Source: Burkholderiales bacterium
GTDB taxonomy: Bacteria; Pseudomonadota; Gammaproteobacteria; Burkholderiales; SG8-41
Direction of reading: 5' to 3'
Assembly: GCA_019746155.1 (NCBI GenBank)
Contig: JAIESJ010000024.1
Location: 1 to 20,501 of the forward strand
DNA length: 20,501 bases
The translations under genes and the position numbers were made by a program. The notes beneath the pieces are model-generated. The model searched no databases, had not been told where the DNA came from, and saw only the letters and a list, made by a program, of their open reading frames with translations. Shown one piece after another: positions 1 through 5,778 of the stretch. Within the stretch, counting starts at the first letter, position 1. Each line of letters begins with the position of its first letter.

Positions 1-64
1 GCGCCCACGCCGTCACACCGGACGGCGCACACCCCGGCGCTCGACATCCGCCGCCGGTTTCGCT

Positions 65-661
65 TCAAACCGCCAGCTGCGACTCGATTTCGGAAAAGGT
101 CCTGGCCACTTCCGTGGTCTGGATGAGCACCCCCAGCTGGCGCGCGATTTGGGTTGCGGAAAACAGGCCGCGCACCGACATCTTTCCGTGGGAATCTCGT
201 TCGACCACCATCGCATGCTGCCGCCCCGAGGCCCTGAGCGTGGCCACGACGTGGCCCACCCTGGCGCCGGTGATTTCTTCCATATCAAGGACTTCAAGGC
301 GTTCGCGCGGGGTCATGATGTCGCTGACCAGGATTTCTTCGCGCGTGCAGCCGCGTTGCGCGATCACCTTCATCGGCTTTTCGCCCAGGATATCGGTCGC
401 GGTAATGAGGCCGGCGACTTTACGGTCATGGTCCAGCACCAGCAGCAGTCGCACGCCGCGCTGAATCATTCTCTTGTGCGCCTTACCGACGCTGTCGGTC
501 GACCGGATCACGACCGCGCAGACACGCTTGAAGTCGGTCATGACGTCAATCGCCGGATGCTCAAGACTGACGCGCTCCGGCAACTGTTGTGCCGGGCTGC
601 AGAAATCAGTCCCGGACTGAAGCAGGCGGGAAGACAACGGCGTATATGCGCTACGCACCAT
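65..661 (-). CDS. CBS-domain pair protein
   Basis: Protein of 198 residues with two tandem CBS domains, at about residues 38-95 (containing VAGLITATDILGE) and 108-175 (containing SDIMTPRERLEVLD). CBS pairs usually bind adenine nucleotides and act as sensing or regulatory modules; no catalytic domain is attached, so the partner is unknown. I chose the ATG at 661 because an AGGAG sits 6 nt upstream of it on the minus strand. The open frame continues back to 943, but that extension is low-complexity and runs through the promoter region of the next gene, so it is probably not translated. An ATG at 676 overlaps the Shine-Dalgarno and is less likely. The gene is divergent from rubrerythrin. Domain identity is confident; function is not known. 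Confidence 0.85.
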   Translation of the reverse strand: MVRSAYTPLSSRLLQSGTDFCSPAQQLPERVSLEHPAIDVMTDFKRVCAVVIRSTDSVGKAHKRMIQRGVRLLLVLDHDRKVAGLITATDILGEKPMKVIAQRGCTREEILVSDIMTPRERLEVLDMEEITGARVGHVVATLRASGRQHAMVVERDSHGKMSVRGLFSATQIARQLGVLIQTTEVARTFSEIESQLAV

Positions 662-856
662 CACGGTCTCCTCCATGCGGTTTGCGGCAGGCTCTTGGGT
701 CGGGCGGCAGCCCCGCGGGCGCCGCCTCATTTTTTTGGGACATTCTGGGAAAAAAGCCCCAGCATTTCCAAACAATACTTTTGATGGCCGAATAAGCGGA
801 CCTGATCGGCGGCTGCGCCCGCACCCGCCCCGGCCGGCGCCCACGCCAGGATTGCC

Positions 857-893
857 ATAGTTTATGACTATCATATTAAGATAAACAATCAAT
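857..893 (+). promoter_or_regulatory. Candidate OxyR/LysR-type operator
   Basis: The palindrome ATAGTttatgACTAT (857-871) matches the ATAG-N7-CTAT half of the OxyR consensus. At the same 7-nt phasing it is followed by degenerate AGAT (879-882) and CAAT (890-893) elements. OxyR tetramers bind four such tetranucleotides spaced by 7 nt, and activating sites usually lie next to the -35 box. Here the array ends exactly at the proposed -35 of a peroxide-defence operon. The first half-site is strong and the second is poor, so another LysR-type regulator is possible. Confidence 0.5.
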
Positions 894-922
894 TGGATAT
901 ATCGCATCGGCCTGTCTATCAT
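893..922 (+). promoter_or_regulatory. Candidate sigma-70 promoter of rubrerythrin
   Basis: TTGGAT at 893-898 and TATCAT at 917-922 (five of six matches to the -10 consensus) are separated by 18 nt. The -35 is weak, as expected for an activator-dependent promoter, and lies against the OxyR-like array. The predicted transcript would begin near 930 with a leader of about 45 nt before the rubrerythrin ATG. Confidence 0.45.
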
Positions 923-974
923 GCCTTCAAAGCAGTGGAACACGTGACTTCAACCAGCCAGAAAGGAGACATTC

Positions 975-1445
975 ATGAAACCGGAATCGGTAACCGTAAA
1001 AAACATCGAAGCGGCGTTCGCCGGCGAATCGATGGCGCATATCAAATATATGTACTTCGCCAAGCTCTGCCGCGCGCAGGGCGATGTCGAAACCGCAAAG
1101 GTGTTCGAGGAAACCGCGGCCCAGGAAGTACAGCACGCCTTCGGTCACCTCGACCTGCTCTATCCCGCGGCCGACATGAGCCCGGCAAAGTGCCTGGACA
1201 TGGCGATCGCGGGCGAGACCTACGAATACACCGAAATGTATCCCAATTTCCGCCATCTGGCCGAACAGGAAGGCAACCACGCAGCCGTTGCGGAAATGGA
1301 CGAGCAGATCAAGGAATCGAAGGAGCACGCCGCGCGCTTCAAGAAAATGCTGGAAAAAGCGGCCAAACGCTTCGCCGCGCTGGCCAAAGTCGAGGAGCGC
1401 CACGCCAATCACTACAAAGCGACGCTCGCCAAAGTCAACGCTTAA
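975..1445 (+). CDS. rbr: Rubrerythrin (without rubredoxin domain)
   Basis: Ferritin-like diiron protein of 156 residues, expected to reduce H2O2 to water in the cytoplasm using electrons from rubredoxin. Recognisable ligand motifs are E18 (AGES), E51 and H54 (ETAAQEVQH), E81 and E84 (GETYEYTEMYP), and E140/H143 (VEERH). The C-terminal rubredoxin domain of classical rubrerythrin is absent; instead a separate rubredoxin gene follows 14 nt after the stop. In a straight alignment the last ExxH would fall at S115-H118, whereas a proper ExxH occurs 25 residues later, so the helical arrangement differs from the classical form. AAAGGAG upstream of ATG 975 supports the start. It probably heads an operon under the OxyR-like site. 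Confidence 0.93.
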   Translation: MKPESVTVKNIEAAFAGESMAHIKYMYFAKLCRAQGDVETAKVFEETAAQEVQHAFGHLDLLYPAADMSPAKCLDMAIAGETYEYTEMYPNFRHLAEQEGNHAAVAEMDEQIKESKEHAARFKKMLEKAAKRFAALAKVEERHANHYKATLAKVNA

Positions 1446-1459
1446 CAGGAGATATGCAA

Positions 1460-1630
1460 ATGAGAAAATGGGAATGCATCGTATGCGGCTTCATCTACGA
1501 CGAAGCCAAAGGACTGCCTGAAGAAGGCATCGCCGCCGGCACGCGTTGGGAAGACATCCCGGAGAACTGGGCATGTCCCGAGTGCGGTATAGCCAAAGTG
1601 GACTTCGAAATGGTATTAATGGCGGCGTGA
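1460..1630 (+). CDS. Rubredoxin
   Basis: Small Fe(SCys)4 electron carrier of 56 residues. C6 and C9 (CIVCG) and C39 and C42 (CPECG) form the iron site, and Y13, W30, W37 and F49 are the usual aromatic core positions. I chose ATG 1460 because AGGAG (1447-1451) lies 8 nt before it; the in-frame ATG at 1454 is too close to the Shine-Dalgarno, and family members normally begin MRKWEC. It follows rubrerythrin in the same operon and is the obvious donor to it. It is presumably re-reduced by the flavoprotein encoded at 3538-4683. Confidence 0.95.
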   Translation: MRKWECIVCGFIYDEAKGLPEEGIAAGTRWEDIPENWACPECGIAKVDFEMVLMAA

Positions 1631-1631
1631 G

Positions 1632-1695
1632 CCGTCATTCCGGTCAAGCCCGCCCCGCCGATGCAGCGGTGCGGACTCAAGCCGGAATCCGGGAA
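1632..1695. repeat. Degenerate inverted-repeat element
   Basis: Between rubredoxin and dps, ATTCCGG (1637-1643) and CCGGAAT (1682-1688) form an inverted pair inside the context GTCATTCCGG...CCGGAATCCGGG. This is the look of dispersed intergenic repeats common in proteobacterial genomes. A transcript could fold here and affect expression between the two genes. Only one copy is visible in the window, so repeat status is inferred from appearance. Confidence 0.35.
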
Positions 1696-1770
1696 GGCAC
1701 ACTCCCCGGACTCCCGCTTGCGTGCGAGCGACGAGATCCCCCTGATCAACTGCACAAAATGGAGAGCACC

Positions 1771-2244
1771 ATGAAAAGCATCGACATCGGCATCAAGGAG
1801 CAGGACCGCAAGGCGATTGCAGAGGGCCTGTCGCGCCTGCTCGCGGATACCTACACGCTCTATCTCAAGACCCATAACTTCCACTGGAACGTGACGGGCC
1901 CGATGTTCCAGACGCTGCACCTCATGTTCGAGCAGCAATACAACGAGCTCGCGCTCGCGGTGGATCAGGTCGCCGAGCGCATCCGCGCGCTGGGCCACCC
2001 CGCGCCGGGGACCTACGCCGAATACGCGAAACTCTCCTCGATCAAGGAGACGGCCGGCGTGCCCGGGGCGGAGAAGATGATCGAGGAACTCGTGGCAGGC
2101 CAGGAAGCGGTTGTGCGCACCGCGCGTTCGATCTTCCCCGTGGTTGAAAAGGCGAACGACGAGCCGACGGCCGACCTGCTCACGCAAAGAATGCAGGTTC
2201 ACGAAAAAACGGCGTGGATGCTCCGGAGCCTTTTGGAGAAATGA
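1771..2244 (+). CDS. dps: Dps ferritin-like DNA-protection protein
   Basis: Dps family protein of 157 residues. Dps dodecamers oxidise Fe(II) with H2O2 at inter-subunit sites, store the iron and shield DNA. The ferroxidase signature is intact: H38 (NFHWNVTGP), H50, D65 and E69 (DQVAERI), with the 12/15/4 spacing of the family. The N-terminus is short, without an obvious lysine-rich DNA-binding tail. The start at 1771 is supported by GGAGAG ten nt upstream; an in-frame ATG at 1759 would add four residues. It lies about 140 bp after rubredoxin and likely belongs to the same peroxide/iron regulon. Its 3' end recurs as a decayed copy at 2354-2394. Confidence 0.94.
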   Translation: MKSIDIGIKEQDRKAIAEGLSRLLADTYTLYLKTHNFHWNVTGPMFQTLHLMFEQQYNELALAVDQVAERIRALGHPAPGTYAEYAKLSSIKETAGVPGAEKMIEELVAGQEAVVRTARSIFPVVEKANDEPTADLLTQRMQVHEKTAWMLRSLLEK

Positions 2245-2326
2245 CCTCCAGCATGGCACGAATTCGGCAGATGCGATGGCGGAGCCGTTTTTCGGCGAAG
2301 GCCGACGCGAGCTTCGCAAACGTTAA

Positions 2327-2343
2327 GGGCGCCATCGGCGCCC
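2327..2343. other. Perfect 7-bp GC hairpin between dps and its tail copy
   Basis: GGGCGCC, a 3-nt loop (ATC) and GGCGCCC form a perfect hairpin. There is no T-run on the plus strand, so it is not a convincing intrinsic terminator. It may mark the junction of the rearrangement that left the second dps tail. Confidence 0.4.
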
Positions 2344-2353
2344 GGCCGAAGCC

Positions 2354-2394
2354 AAAAAACGGCGTGGATGCCGCGCAGCCTGCTCGAGAAGTAA
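2354..2394 (+). pseudogene. Fossil 3' end of a second dps gene
   Basis: The 17-nt string AAAAAACGGCGTGGATG, identical to the dps 3' region at 2204-2220, is followed by codons that still read PRSLLEK-stop; dps itself reads LRSLLEK-stop at 2221-2244. Both tails are 24 nt after the shared block, and most differences are synonymous (CTTTTGGAGAAA against CTGCTCGAGAAG). That pattern indicates coding descent rather than a chance repeat. Homology stops abruptly at the A-run (2354). The remnant stops 22 nt before the ZIP start, where an intact dps would be expected to end. Confidence 0.7.
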
Positions 2395-2416
2395 CGCGGT
2401 CCTCCGGAGGCAGGCC

Positions 2417-3337
2417 ATGACCGCCCTCGTCCTCGCGACCCGACGCTGGTTCGACAGCAGCGGCTCCCTGATCGGCATCATCCTCGGTTCGGGGGCGCTG
2501 CTGGCGGCGGCGCTGTACGCCTACAACGCCGCCGGCGCGGCCCTGCTCGACGCCGCATCAGCGCTGCCGGTGCTCGCGGCCGTGCTGCTCGCGACGCTGG
2601 GGACCGCCCTTGCCACCGGCGTGGGCGCCGTGCCGGTGCTGGTCGCGCGCGGCGTCTCCGTCCGCACCCAGGACACCATGCTCGGTTTCAGCGCCGGCGT
2701 CATGCTCGCCGCCAGCGTATTTTCGCTCATCCTGCCCTCGATCGAGGCGGGCACCGCGTTCACCGGCAGCAAGACCTCCGGCGGGCTCATCACGGCGACG
2801 GCAGTCGCGCTAGGCGGGCTGCTGCTGCTCGCGATGGACAAGATGCTGCCGCACGAGCACGTCATCAAGGGACACTCCGGCCCTTCTACGAGCCAGTTTT
2901 CCCGCGTCTGGCTGTTCGTGTTCGCCATCACGCTGCACAACATTCCCGAGGGTCTCGCCGTGGGCGTCGCCTTTGCCGGAGAGGGCTACGCGCAGGGTCT
3001 GCCGCTCGCGCTCGGCATCGCGGTGCAGAACATGCCCGAAGGCCTCGCCGTGGCGCTGGCGCTGCTCACGCTCGATTACACGCCCGCGCGCGCGGCCCTC
3101 ATCGCGCTTGCCACCGGCCTGGTCGAGCCGGCGGGCGGGCTGCTGGGGGCGGGCGCGATCGCCATGTCCGGCATGCTGCTGCCGTGGGGGCTTGCGTTCG
3201 CCGCGGGCGCGATGCTTTTCGTCATCAGCCACGAGATCATCCCCGAATCCCACCGCAACGGCCACGAAACCTGGGCCACCACGGGGCTCTTCGCCGGTTT
3301 TGTGTTGATGATGATGTTTGATACCATGTTTGCATGA
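2417..3337 (+). CDS. ZIP family divalent-metal transporter
   Basis: Inner-membrane protein of 306 residues, predicted to import Zn(II) or related divalent cations (Fe, Mn). About eight hydrophobic segments are visible. The ZIP metal-site motifs are present: HNIPEG (H174, N175, E178), QNMPEG (N205, E208) and SHEIIPE (H272, E273, E277). A His/Glu-rich loop with PHEHVIKGH lies near residues 145-153. The long TM3-TM4 variable loop of eukaryotic ZIPs is absent, as in GufA-like bacterial members. GGAGG at 2406-2410, 6 nt before ATG 2417, supports the start. The gene sits between two ferritin-family gene tails, so it may have been inserted into, or retained from, an older iron-storage cluster. Substrate is not determinable from sequence. 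Confidence 0.92.
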   Translation: MTALVLATRRWFDSSGSLIGIILGSGALLAAALYAYNAAGAALLDAASALPVLAAVLLATLGTALATGVGAVPVLVARGVSVRTQDTMLGFSAGVMLAASVFSLILPSIEAGTAFTGSKTSGGLITATAVALGGLLLLAMDKMLPHEHVIKGHSGPSTSQFSRVWLFVFAITLHNIPEGLAVGVAFAGEGYAQGLPLALGIAVQNMPEGLAVALALLTLDYTPARAALIALATGLVEPAGGLLGAGAIAMSGMLLPWGLAFAAGAMLFVISHEIIPESHRNGHETWATTGLFAGFVLMMMFDTMFA

Positions 3338-3431
3338 TTCAACCACGCGCCGCATGCCGGAAGGCATCCTGGCAATGGAAGAGGAACACGCCGACGATCT
3401 GGTCGGGCTGGGGGAGGAAACCGGCGCCTGA
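3336..3431 (+). pseudogene. C-terminal remnant of a ferritin-like (bacterioferritin/Dps-like) gene
   Basis: This frame reads through HDSTTRRMPEGILAMEEEHA and on to DDLVGL, then stops at 3429-3431. It resembles the last helix of bacterioferritin-like Dps-family proteins, where a DPTTRRMLE-type turn leads into EEEHADDL. Only about 30 codons survive. The conserved leucine before the helix is a proline, and the end reads GLGEETGA instead of a leucine-rich cap, suggesting decay. The 5' side overlaps the last codons of the ZIP gene in another frame. Recognition is from memory of the family rather than a search. Confidence 0.6.
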
Positions 3432-3490
3432 ATGCAGTGACGCGGCGCGTCCCGCTCGCGTTTTAACACCCCACTTCAACTGAACCTGGC

Positions 3491-3517
3491 GCCGGCCGCG
3501 CCGCGGCCGGCTTTTCT
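3491..3517 (+). terminator. Strong hairpin with T-run (terminator or attenuator)
   Basis: The arms GCCGGCCGC (3491-3499) and GCGGCCGGC (3503-3511) are perfectly complementary with a 3-nt loop, followed by TTTTCT. This is a textbook intrinsic terminator for the upstream ferritin/ZIP transcript. It ends only about 20 nt before the ATG of the next gene, so any transcript of that gene starting upstream must read through it. Confidence 0.75.
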
Positions 3518-3537
3518 GATTAATTTCCGGATATCCC

Positions 3538-4683
3538 ATGCATCCTATTGCCATCATCGGCAGCGGTCTTGCCGGCTACAATGTCGCCAAGGAACTGCGC
3601 AAGCTCGACAAGGAGACGCCGCTCACCGTCATCACCGCCGATGGCGGCCAGTTCTATTCCAAGCCGATGCTGTCGAACGCGCTCGCCTCCCACAAGCTGC
3701 CGGAGGCGATACCGCTCAATTCCGCGGAACAGATGGCGGCGCAGATCAACGCTACGGTACGCCCCCATGCCCGCGTCACGGCAATCGAAGCCGACCGGCA
3801 CCGGATACGCATCGGCAACGAAATCATTTCTTACTCGAAGCTGGTGCTGGCGCTCGGCGCCGACCAGATCAGGATTCCGCTCGCCGGCGACGCGGCGGAT
3901 GCGGTGCTGAGCGTCAACAGCCTCGACGATTACGCACGCTTCCGCGCCGCCATCAAGGACAGGAAAAGCGTCGTCATCATCGGCGCCGGACTGATCGGCT
4001 GCGAATTCGCCAACGATCTTTCCGCTGCGGGTTACAAAGTCGACGTGATCGACATCGCGGATCAGCCGCTGCCGCGCCTGCTGCCGCCTGCCGGCGGCGC
4101 ATTGCTCAAGGCAAAACTCGCCGCGCTCGGCGTGACCTGGCATTTCGGCACCGGCGTGCAGGCGGTGGACAAAGCCGGCGACCGGCTGCAGGTCACGCTC
4201 GCCAACGGCAGGACCGTCGCTGCCGATGTCGTTTTGTCGGCGGTCGGCCTGAGACCGAAACTGGAACTCGCGCATGCCGCGGGACTGAAAACCCGTCGCG
4301 GCATCGTTGTCGACCGCCATCTCGAAACCAGCGCGCAGGACGTTTATGCGCTGGGCGACTGCGCGGAAATCGAAGGCCTGGTGCTGCCGTTCGTGATGCC
4401 GATCATGCACGCCGCGCGCGCGCTGGCGGCGACGCTTGCGGGCAAGCCGACTGCCGTTTCCTATCCGGCGATGCCGGTGCTGGTGAAAACACCGGCCTGC
4501 CCGACCATCGTCGCGCCGCCGGCCAGCGGTGCTGCCGGCGAATGGCGCGTGGAGCAAAACGCCGACAGCGTAAAATCGCTGTTCGTGGATGCGGCGGGGA
4601 AGCTGCTCGGCTTCGCGTTGAACGGCACGGCGACCGCCGAGCGCGCCAAGCTCGCCCAGCAATTGCCGCCGGTGCTTGATTGA
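3538..4683 (+). CDS. rubB: FAD-dependent NAD(P)H:rubredoxin reductase
   Basis: Flavoprotein of 381 residues in the pyridine-nucleotide-disulfide oxidoreductase class II family, similar in layout to RubB/AlkT and NorW. The N-terminal FAD-binding Rossmann motif is GSGLAG (8-13), the NAD(P)H-binding motif is GAGLIG (149-154), and the second FAD-contact motif is ALGDCAE (271-277, D274). The C-terminal domain is short, as in rubredoxin reductases and unlike disulfide reductases, and there is no CxxxxC redox pair. With rubredoxin and rubrerythrin upstream, the likely role is to reduce rubredoxin at the expense of NAD(P)H. No good Shine-Dalgarno precedes ATG 3538. The exact electron acceptor is inferred from context. 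Confidence 0.88.
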   Translation: MHPIAIIGSGLAGYNVAKELRKLDKETPLTVITADGGQFYSKPMLSNALASHKLPEAIPLNSAEQMAAQINATVRPHARVTAIEADRHRIRIGNEIISYSKLVLALGADQIRIPLAGDAADAVLSVNSLDDYARFRAAIKDRKSVVIIGAGLIGCEFANDLSAAGYKVDVIDIADQPLPRLLPPAGGALLKAKLAALGVTWHFGTGVQAVDKAGDRLQVTLANGRTVAADVVLSAVGLRPKLELAHAAGLKTRRGIVVDRHLETSAQDVYALGDCAEIEGLVLPFVMPIMHAARALAATLAGKPTAVSYPAMPVLVKTPACPTIVAPPASGAAGEWRVEQNADSVKSLFVDAAGKLLGFALNGTATAERAKLAQQLPPVLD

Positions 4684-4825
4684 GTACCGCTGTTCGATGC
4701 GGAGTACGGCTCGGCGACTTTCGTGCCGGTGACACGACCTGCCAGTCTCGAACCGCGGGTATCGACCACCGGCCTGCTCGTCCGTGAAGCGGCACCCATC
4801 TCAAAACAGCTTTACGGCATAAATC

Positions 4826-5446
4826 ATGTATTTTTCGATACCGCCCGTCACCTGGGCGCTGCTGGTCACCAACGGCGTCGTCTTCCTGCTGCAGCAGGTG
4901 GCGGGCGATCAACTCGTCGTCTGGTTCGGGCTGTGGCCGCTCGGCGGGCCGTCAGTCATCGGCACGGCGGGATTTCTGCCCTGGCAGATCGTCACCTACG
5001 GCTTCCTGCACGGCAGCCTGCTGCACCTGTTTTTCAACATGTTCGCGCTTTACATGTTCGGCTCGGACGTCGAGCGCGTATTCGGCCAGCGGCGCTACCT
5101 TGCCTACTACTTCACGTGCGTCGTCACCGCGGCCGCGGCCCAACTGGTGGTGACGGCCGTCATCGGCGGCACGCCTTATCCCACCATCGGCGCCTCGGGT
5201 GGCGTCTTCGGCCTGCTGCTCGCTTTCGGTATGTATTTCCCGCGGCGCACCGTGATGCTCATTTTCCCGCCGATTCCCATGCCGGCCCGGCTGTTCGTCA
5301 TCGTCTACGGCGCGCTCGAACTCTATCTCGGCATTACGGGAACGCAGGCCGGAGTGGCCCACTTCGCGCATCTCGGCGGCATGCTCGGCGGCTATCTGAT
5401 GATCCGCTACTGGCGCGGCCGCCCGCCGTTTTACCGTCACTGGTAA
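4826..5446 (+). CDS. Rhomboid family intramembrane serine protease
   Basis: Six-TM-type membrane protein of 206 residues. The catalytic dyad is S124 in GASGG (122-126) and H182 in HFAHLGG (179-185). H67 and N71 in HGSLLHLFFN form the oxyanion-hole side of the site. Rhomboids cleave transmembrane segments of other proteins inside the inner membrane. The length fits the minimal bacterial core, without added cytoplasmic or zinc-ribbon domains. The stretch before it (4684-4825) shows no gene or clear promoter, and the start ATG has no strong Shine-Dalgarno. Substrate is unknown. Confidence 0.92.
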   Translation: MYFSIPPVTWALLVTNGVVFLLQQVAGDQLVVWFGLWPLGGPSVIGTAGFLPWQIVTYGFLHGSLLHLFFNMFALYMFGSDVERVFGQRRYLAYYFTCVVTAAAAQLVVTAVIGGTPYPTIGASGGVFGLLLAFGMYFPRRTVMLIFPPIPMPARLFVIVYGALELYLGITGTQAGVAHFAHLGGMLGGYLMIRYWRGRPPFYRHW

Positions 5447-5463
5447 GTCAAACGCCAACGTAC

Positions 5464-5499
5464 CAGGAGTTTGTCGGACTTGACCCCGACAAACTCCTG
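5464..5499. repeat. REP-like perfect 14-bp hairpin
   Basis: CAGGAGTTTGTCGG (5464-5477) and CCGACAAACTCCTG (5486-5499) are exact reverse complements around an 8-nt loop. It lies 17 nt after the rhomboid stop. No T-run follows on either strand, so it is not a standard intrinsic terminator, although it could protect the 3' end of the rhomboid mRNA. A GGAG tetranucleotide precedes the TTTGTCGG palindrome, as in REP elements mobilised by RAYT transposases. Only one copy lies in this window. Confidence 0.55.
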
Positions 5500-5778
5500 A
5501 AATGAAAAAACCAAAGAACGAGGCGAAAAGAACGTCATGCCAGCGACGTTGGTTCCGGCCGACACGGCGTTGCGACACGCAAGGCTTCTTTCTTAAGCAG
5601 CCTGGCGCCGCAGCGTCGAGCAACGGCGATCCGTTTCCCGCCGGCCACTCTTTTGCCCGCCGATCGCGAGACGATTCCTTTGCGTCCCCCGCGCCCTTAG
5701 CGCCCTTTGCGTTTCTGCTTTTGCATTTGCTGATGTTCTTTGCCTCTTACGGAGATTTTTCCTTTCCGACCATGGCCT
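5500..5778. other. Intergenic stretch with repeats, no supported gene
   Basis: Between the rhomboid hairpin and the end of the minus-strand 293-residue gene, I see low-complexity A-rich and T-rich sequence and the 9-bp periodic repeat listed separately. An open frame starting at 5502 exists on the plus strand, but its composition is unlike the neighbouring proteins and it has no recognisable domain. Confidence 0.5.
5677..5712. repeat. Four-unit 9-bp degenerate tandem repeat
   Basis: The units are CCTTTGCGT, CCCCCGCGC, CCTTAGCGC and CCTTTGCGT. On the minus strand the consensus is near RCGCAAAGG. Flanking sequence contains further partial GCAAA units (minus strand around 5713-5750). Such CGCAAAG-type short repeats occur in intergenic regions of various environmental genomes; their role is unknown. 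Confidence 0.5.

Larger units (their letters stand above)
662..974. other. Divergent intergenic region
   Basis: This stretch lies between the CBS-domain gene (minus) and rubrerythrin (plus). It holds the OxyR-like palindrome and the candidate rubrerythrin promoter listed separately. It also holds a weak CTGGG/CCCAG hairpin around 746-765 next to a T-run. No further gene is supported here. Confidence 0.6.

Noticed and set aside
8..27. CGCCGTC/GACGGCG hairpin at the window start as a terminator for the CBS gene
   Set aside because: No T-run follows on the minus strand and the context is cut by the window edge.
662..943. N-terminal extension of the CBS-domain protein back to 943
   Set aside because: Low-complexity Arg/Gly/Pro-rich sequence overlapping the divergent promoter region; a well-placed Shine-Dalgarno supports the start at 661.
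3520..4662. Long minus-strand frame opposite the rubredoxin reductase, and similar antisense frames at 6661-7881 and 14289-15368
   Set aside because: Antisense shadows typical of high-GC genes; translations lack domain features while the opposite strands encode clear families.
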